DNA from: Acidobacteriota bacterium
GTDB lineage: Bacteria > Acidobacteriota > Thermoanaerobaculia > Multivoradales > Multivoraceae
Direction of reading: 5' to 3'
Length of the DNA stretch: 36,093 nt
NCBI GenBank assembly: GCA_026708285.1
Contig: JAPOVF010000022.1
Coordinates: 1-36,093 of the forward strand
The notes beneath the pieces are model-generated. The model was not told the DNA's origin and searched no databases. It worked only from the letters and a program-made list of their open reading frames with translations. Positions 34,130 to 36,093 of this stretch are shown here, one piece after another; position 1 is the stretch's first letter, and each line of letters opens with the position of its first letter. The position numbers were made by a program, and so were the translations under genes.

Positions 34130-35953
34130 GTGAGGCTAACAACGTCTCTTTCCGGAGCTCTGCTCTTCGCGCTCGCGGCGACCGCCTCCGCCCAGCCGCC
34201 GAACGTCGTCCTCGTGATGACGGACGATCAGGGATACGGCGAACTTTCCGCCCACGGGAACCCCGTGCTCGAGACACCGCATCTCGACCGGCTGCGCAAC
34301 GAGAGCGTGCGCCTGGACGACTTTCACGTGGCGCCGATGTGCACGCCGACCCGCGGGCAACTGCTGACCGGCATGGACGCCGCCCGCAACGGCGCGATCA
34401 ACGTCAGCAGCGGTCGCGCCCTGTTGCGGCCCGAGATCCCGACGATGGCCGACATCTTCGCGGAGGCCGGCTACCGAACCGGGGTGTTCGGCAAGTGGCA
34501 CCTCGGCGACAACTATCCCTTCCGGCCTGAGGATCGCGGATTCGACGAAACCGTGTGGTTCCCCTCCTCCCACATCGGCTCGGTGCCCGACTTCTGGGGC
34601 AACGACTACTTCGACGACACCTACATCCGCAACGGCAGGCGGCAGGCGTTCAAGGGGTACTGCACCGACATCTTCTTCGACGAAGCGATCGGCTTCATGA
34701 AGCGCTCCGTGGAGTCCGGAACGCCCTTCCTGGCCTACATCGCTCCGAACACGCCGCATGGCCCGCTGATCGCCAAGGAGGAGGACGAAACCGCGCTGGC
34801 GGCCGCCTTGGCCCGGCCCGAGTTCGCCGACATGAGCGCGGCACTGAAGACAAGGCTGGCGAGCTATCTGGGCATGGTCCGGAACATCGACACGAACATG
34901 GGCAAGCTCACCGAGTTCCTCCAGGAGGAGGGGCTCCGGGACAACACGATCGTGATCTTCATGACGGACAACGGCAGCACCCACGGCCCGCTCTACTTCA
35001 ACGCCGGCATGCGCGGCATGAAGACCGAGCTGTGGGAAGGCGGCCATCGGGTGCCCTTCTTCATCAGTTGGCCGAACGGCGACCTGGCGGACCCGCGGGA
35101 CGTCACGGGCCTGACTCAGGTCCAGGATGTCCTGCCGACGCTTCTGGACCTCGCCGGCATCGAAACGCCGGCCGCCCGGAACTTCAACGGCATTAGCCTG
35201 GCCCCCGTCTTGCGCGGAGATGCTGCTGTGCCCGAGGACCGCATTCTGATCATCAACTACAGCCGGATGCCGTCCGGGTTCAACTACCCCTCGCCGTACA
35301 CCCAGTCGATCCTCACGCGCAGTCACGCGGGCGTCCTGTGGAAGCACTGGCGCCTGCTCGAGGACCGCGAGCTCTACGACCTGGAGTCCGATCCGTTGCA
35401 GACCACGAACGTGATCGAGCAGCACCCGGAAGTGGTCGCCCGGATGCGGGGCCATCTGTACGAGTGGTGGAACGAAGTGGCCCCGGCCGCCAACGAGCCC
35501 CAGCGGATCGTCATCGGCGACGACATCGAGAACCCCATGATGCTGACCGGATGCGAGTGGCTCGACGTCTTCGTCGATCAGCAGGCGCAGGTTCGCCGCG
35601 GTACCCGCAAGACCGGTTACTGGCTGCTCGACGTGGCCGTGGCGGGCGAATACGAGTTCGCGCTGCGGCGCTGGCCCAGGGAGATCGACGTACCGCTCGC
35701 GTCGGCGCCCGAGGGCAGCACGGCGCTGCCCATTTCCTCGGCACGCCTCTTCATCAGCGACCACCATCACCTCGACATCGGCGACAAGAGGCCCTACGGC
35801 TTCGAGGGGCTGACGACCCGAGTCGACTCGGACGACACGGAGGCCACCTTCACGGTGACCCTGCCTGAGGGGCCCATGGCGCTGCACACCTGGTTCGAAG
35901 AAGGGCGGGAAGTCATCGCGAGCGCCTACTACGTGTACGTGACGAGGAAGTAG
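34130..35953 (+). CDS. Exported arylsulfatase-family sulfatase
   Basis: The 607-residue protein has a signal peptide (MRLTTSLSGALLFALAATASA) and the sulfatase core, beginning with the metal-binding NVVLVMTDDQGYGELS (D32, D33) and the formylglycine site C71-T-P-T-R75. GKWHLG and DNGSTHG are further conserved blocks. The cysteine would need a formylglycine-generating enzyme encoded elsewhere. It hydrolyses sulfate esters, often of polysaccharides. Translation starts at GTG 34130 with GGAG 8 bases upstream; the nearby ATG at 34116 is out of frame. The C-terminal 150 residues form a beta-rich extra domain. Confidence 0.92.
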   Translation: MRLTTSLSGALLFALAATASAQPPNVVLVMTDDQGYGELSAHGNPVLETPHLDRLRNESVRLDDFHVAPMCTPTRGQLLTGMDAARNGAINVSSGRALLRPEIPTMADIFAEAGYRTGVFGKWHLGDNYPFRPEDRGFDETVWFPSSHIGSVPDFWGNDYFDDTYIRNGRRQAFKGYCTDIFFDEAIGFMKRSVESGTPFLAYIAPNTPHGPLIAKEEDETALAAALARPEFADMSAALKTRLASYLGMVRNIDTNMGKLTEFLQEEGLRDNTIVIFMTDNGSTHGPLYFNAGMRGMKTELWEGGHRVPFFISWPNGDLADPRDVTGLTQVQDVLPTLLDLAGIETPAARNFNGISLAPVLRGDAAVPEDRILIINYSRMPSGFNYPSPYTQSILTRSHAGVLWKHWRLLEDRELYDLESDPLQTTNVIEQHPEVVARMRGHLYEWWNEVAPAANEPQRIVIGDDIENPMMLTGCEWLDVFVDQQAQVRRGTRKTGYWLLDVAVAGEYEFALRRWPREIDVPLASAPEGSTALPISSARLFISDHHHLDIGDKRPYGFEGLTTRVDSDDTEATFTVTLPEGPMALHTWFEEGREVIASAYYVYVTRK

Positions 35954-35980
35954 AATCCGCGACTCAGCACAGAGTCCTCA

Positions 35981-36093
35981 ATGATCCGCGCTGCGCCCTT
36001 CCTGTTTGCCTGGCTGGCGGCGGTCGGAACGGTCGCCGGCGCCTCGGAGATCGATCCCGCCGACCTGGAGTTCTTCGAGTCGAAGATCCGGCC
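35981..36093 (+). CDS. Planctomycete-type cytochrome c (PSD1/DUF1549) protein, N-terminus only
   Basis: The first 37 codons give a signal peptide (MIRAAPFLFAWLAAVGTVAGA) followed by EIDPADLEFFESKIRP, the characteristic lead-in to the planctomycete-type cytochrome c domain that precedes DUF1549/DUF1553 proteins. The CxxCH motif would lie just beyond the window edge. It follows the sulfatase by 27 bases; such cytochromes are often paired with sulfatases. The call rests on this short segment. Confidence 0.65.
   Translation, partial: MIRAAPFLFAWLAAVGTVAGASEIDPADLEFFESKIR

Noticed and set aside
34136-35887. 583-codon minus-strand frame opposite the sulfatase
   Set aside because: Shadow of a sulfatase with intact active-site motifs.

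Overview
The window is one stretch of a high-GC, Gram-negative-type bacterial chromosome, probably from an uncultivated marine or sponge-associated lineage such as Acidobacteriota. This guess rests on a secreted S9 peptidase, a sulfatase, a haem/copper monooxygenase-like protein, a planctomycete-type cytochrome start at the right edge and sigma-54 signals. The lineage is inference only; no rRNA or ribosomal gene is present. Genes outside the defence block have strong GC-rich codon use (43 of 60 bases G+C at 27601-27660). Parts of the defence block are much lower (26 of 60 at 14281-14340).

Region 1 (1-1550) holds the start of a 3-hydroxyisobutyrate-dehydrogenase-like gene on the minus strand, a divergent TetR regulator and a short-chain dehydrogenase. 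A palindrome that fits a TetR operator lies over the predicted -35 box of the dehydrogenase promoter. Region 2 (1551-2230) is a decayed junction with the broken 3' end of a DUF4143-type ATPase gene and a 90-codon orphan ORF.

Region 3 (2231-19873, all minus strand) is the standout. In transcription order it encodes a sigma-54 activator with an RtcR/CARF-like N-terminal sensor; a complete type I restriction-modification set (HsdR, HsdM, HsdS); a 1311-residue fusion of an HsdM-like methyltransferase with a destroyed catalytic motif (VPPW instead of NPPY), one HsdS-type target-recognition domain, a beta-rich segment and a STAND/AAA NTPase; a second stand-alone STAND-like NTPase; and a 1774-residue sacsin-type GHKL ATPase ending in a DUF3883 domain with a D...ExK nuclease-like signature. 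A full-consensus sigma-54 promoter starts directly after the activator's stop codon and reads into hsdR. A second sigma-54-like promoter sits just after the stop of the stand-alone NTPase and reads into the GHKL gene. The layout suggests an inducible defence island: the activator senses a nucleotide or RNA signal, switches on restriction-modification together with a pseudo-methylase/NTPase sensor, and co-induces a large GHKL-nuclease-like effector. I do not recognise this combination as a named system.

Region 4 (19987-36093) is ordinary metabolic and secretory content: katG; an acyl-CoA synthetase; a coupled cluster of GPH-type transporter, phytanoyl-CoA-dioxygenase-like protein and exported serine hydrolase; an LLM-class flavin monooxygenase-like oxidoreductase; a cytochrome c/copper-monooxygenase-like protein; an S9 peptidase coupled to a membrane protein; a Phd/VapC-type toxin-antitoxin pair with its own promoter/operator; a second SDR; a secreted sulfatase; and the start of a PSD1-type cytochrome gene cut by the window edge.
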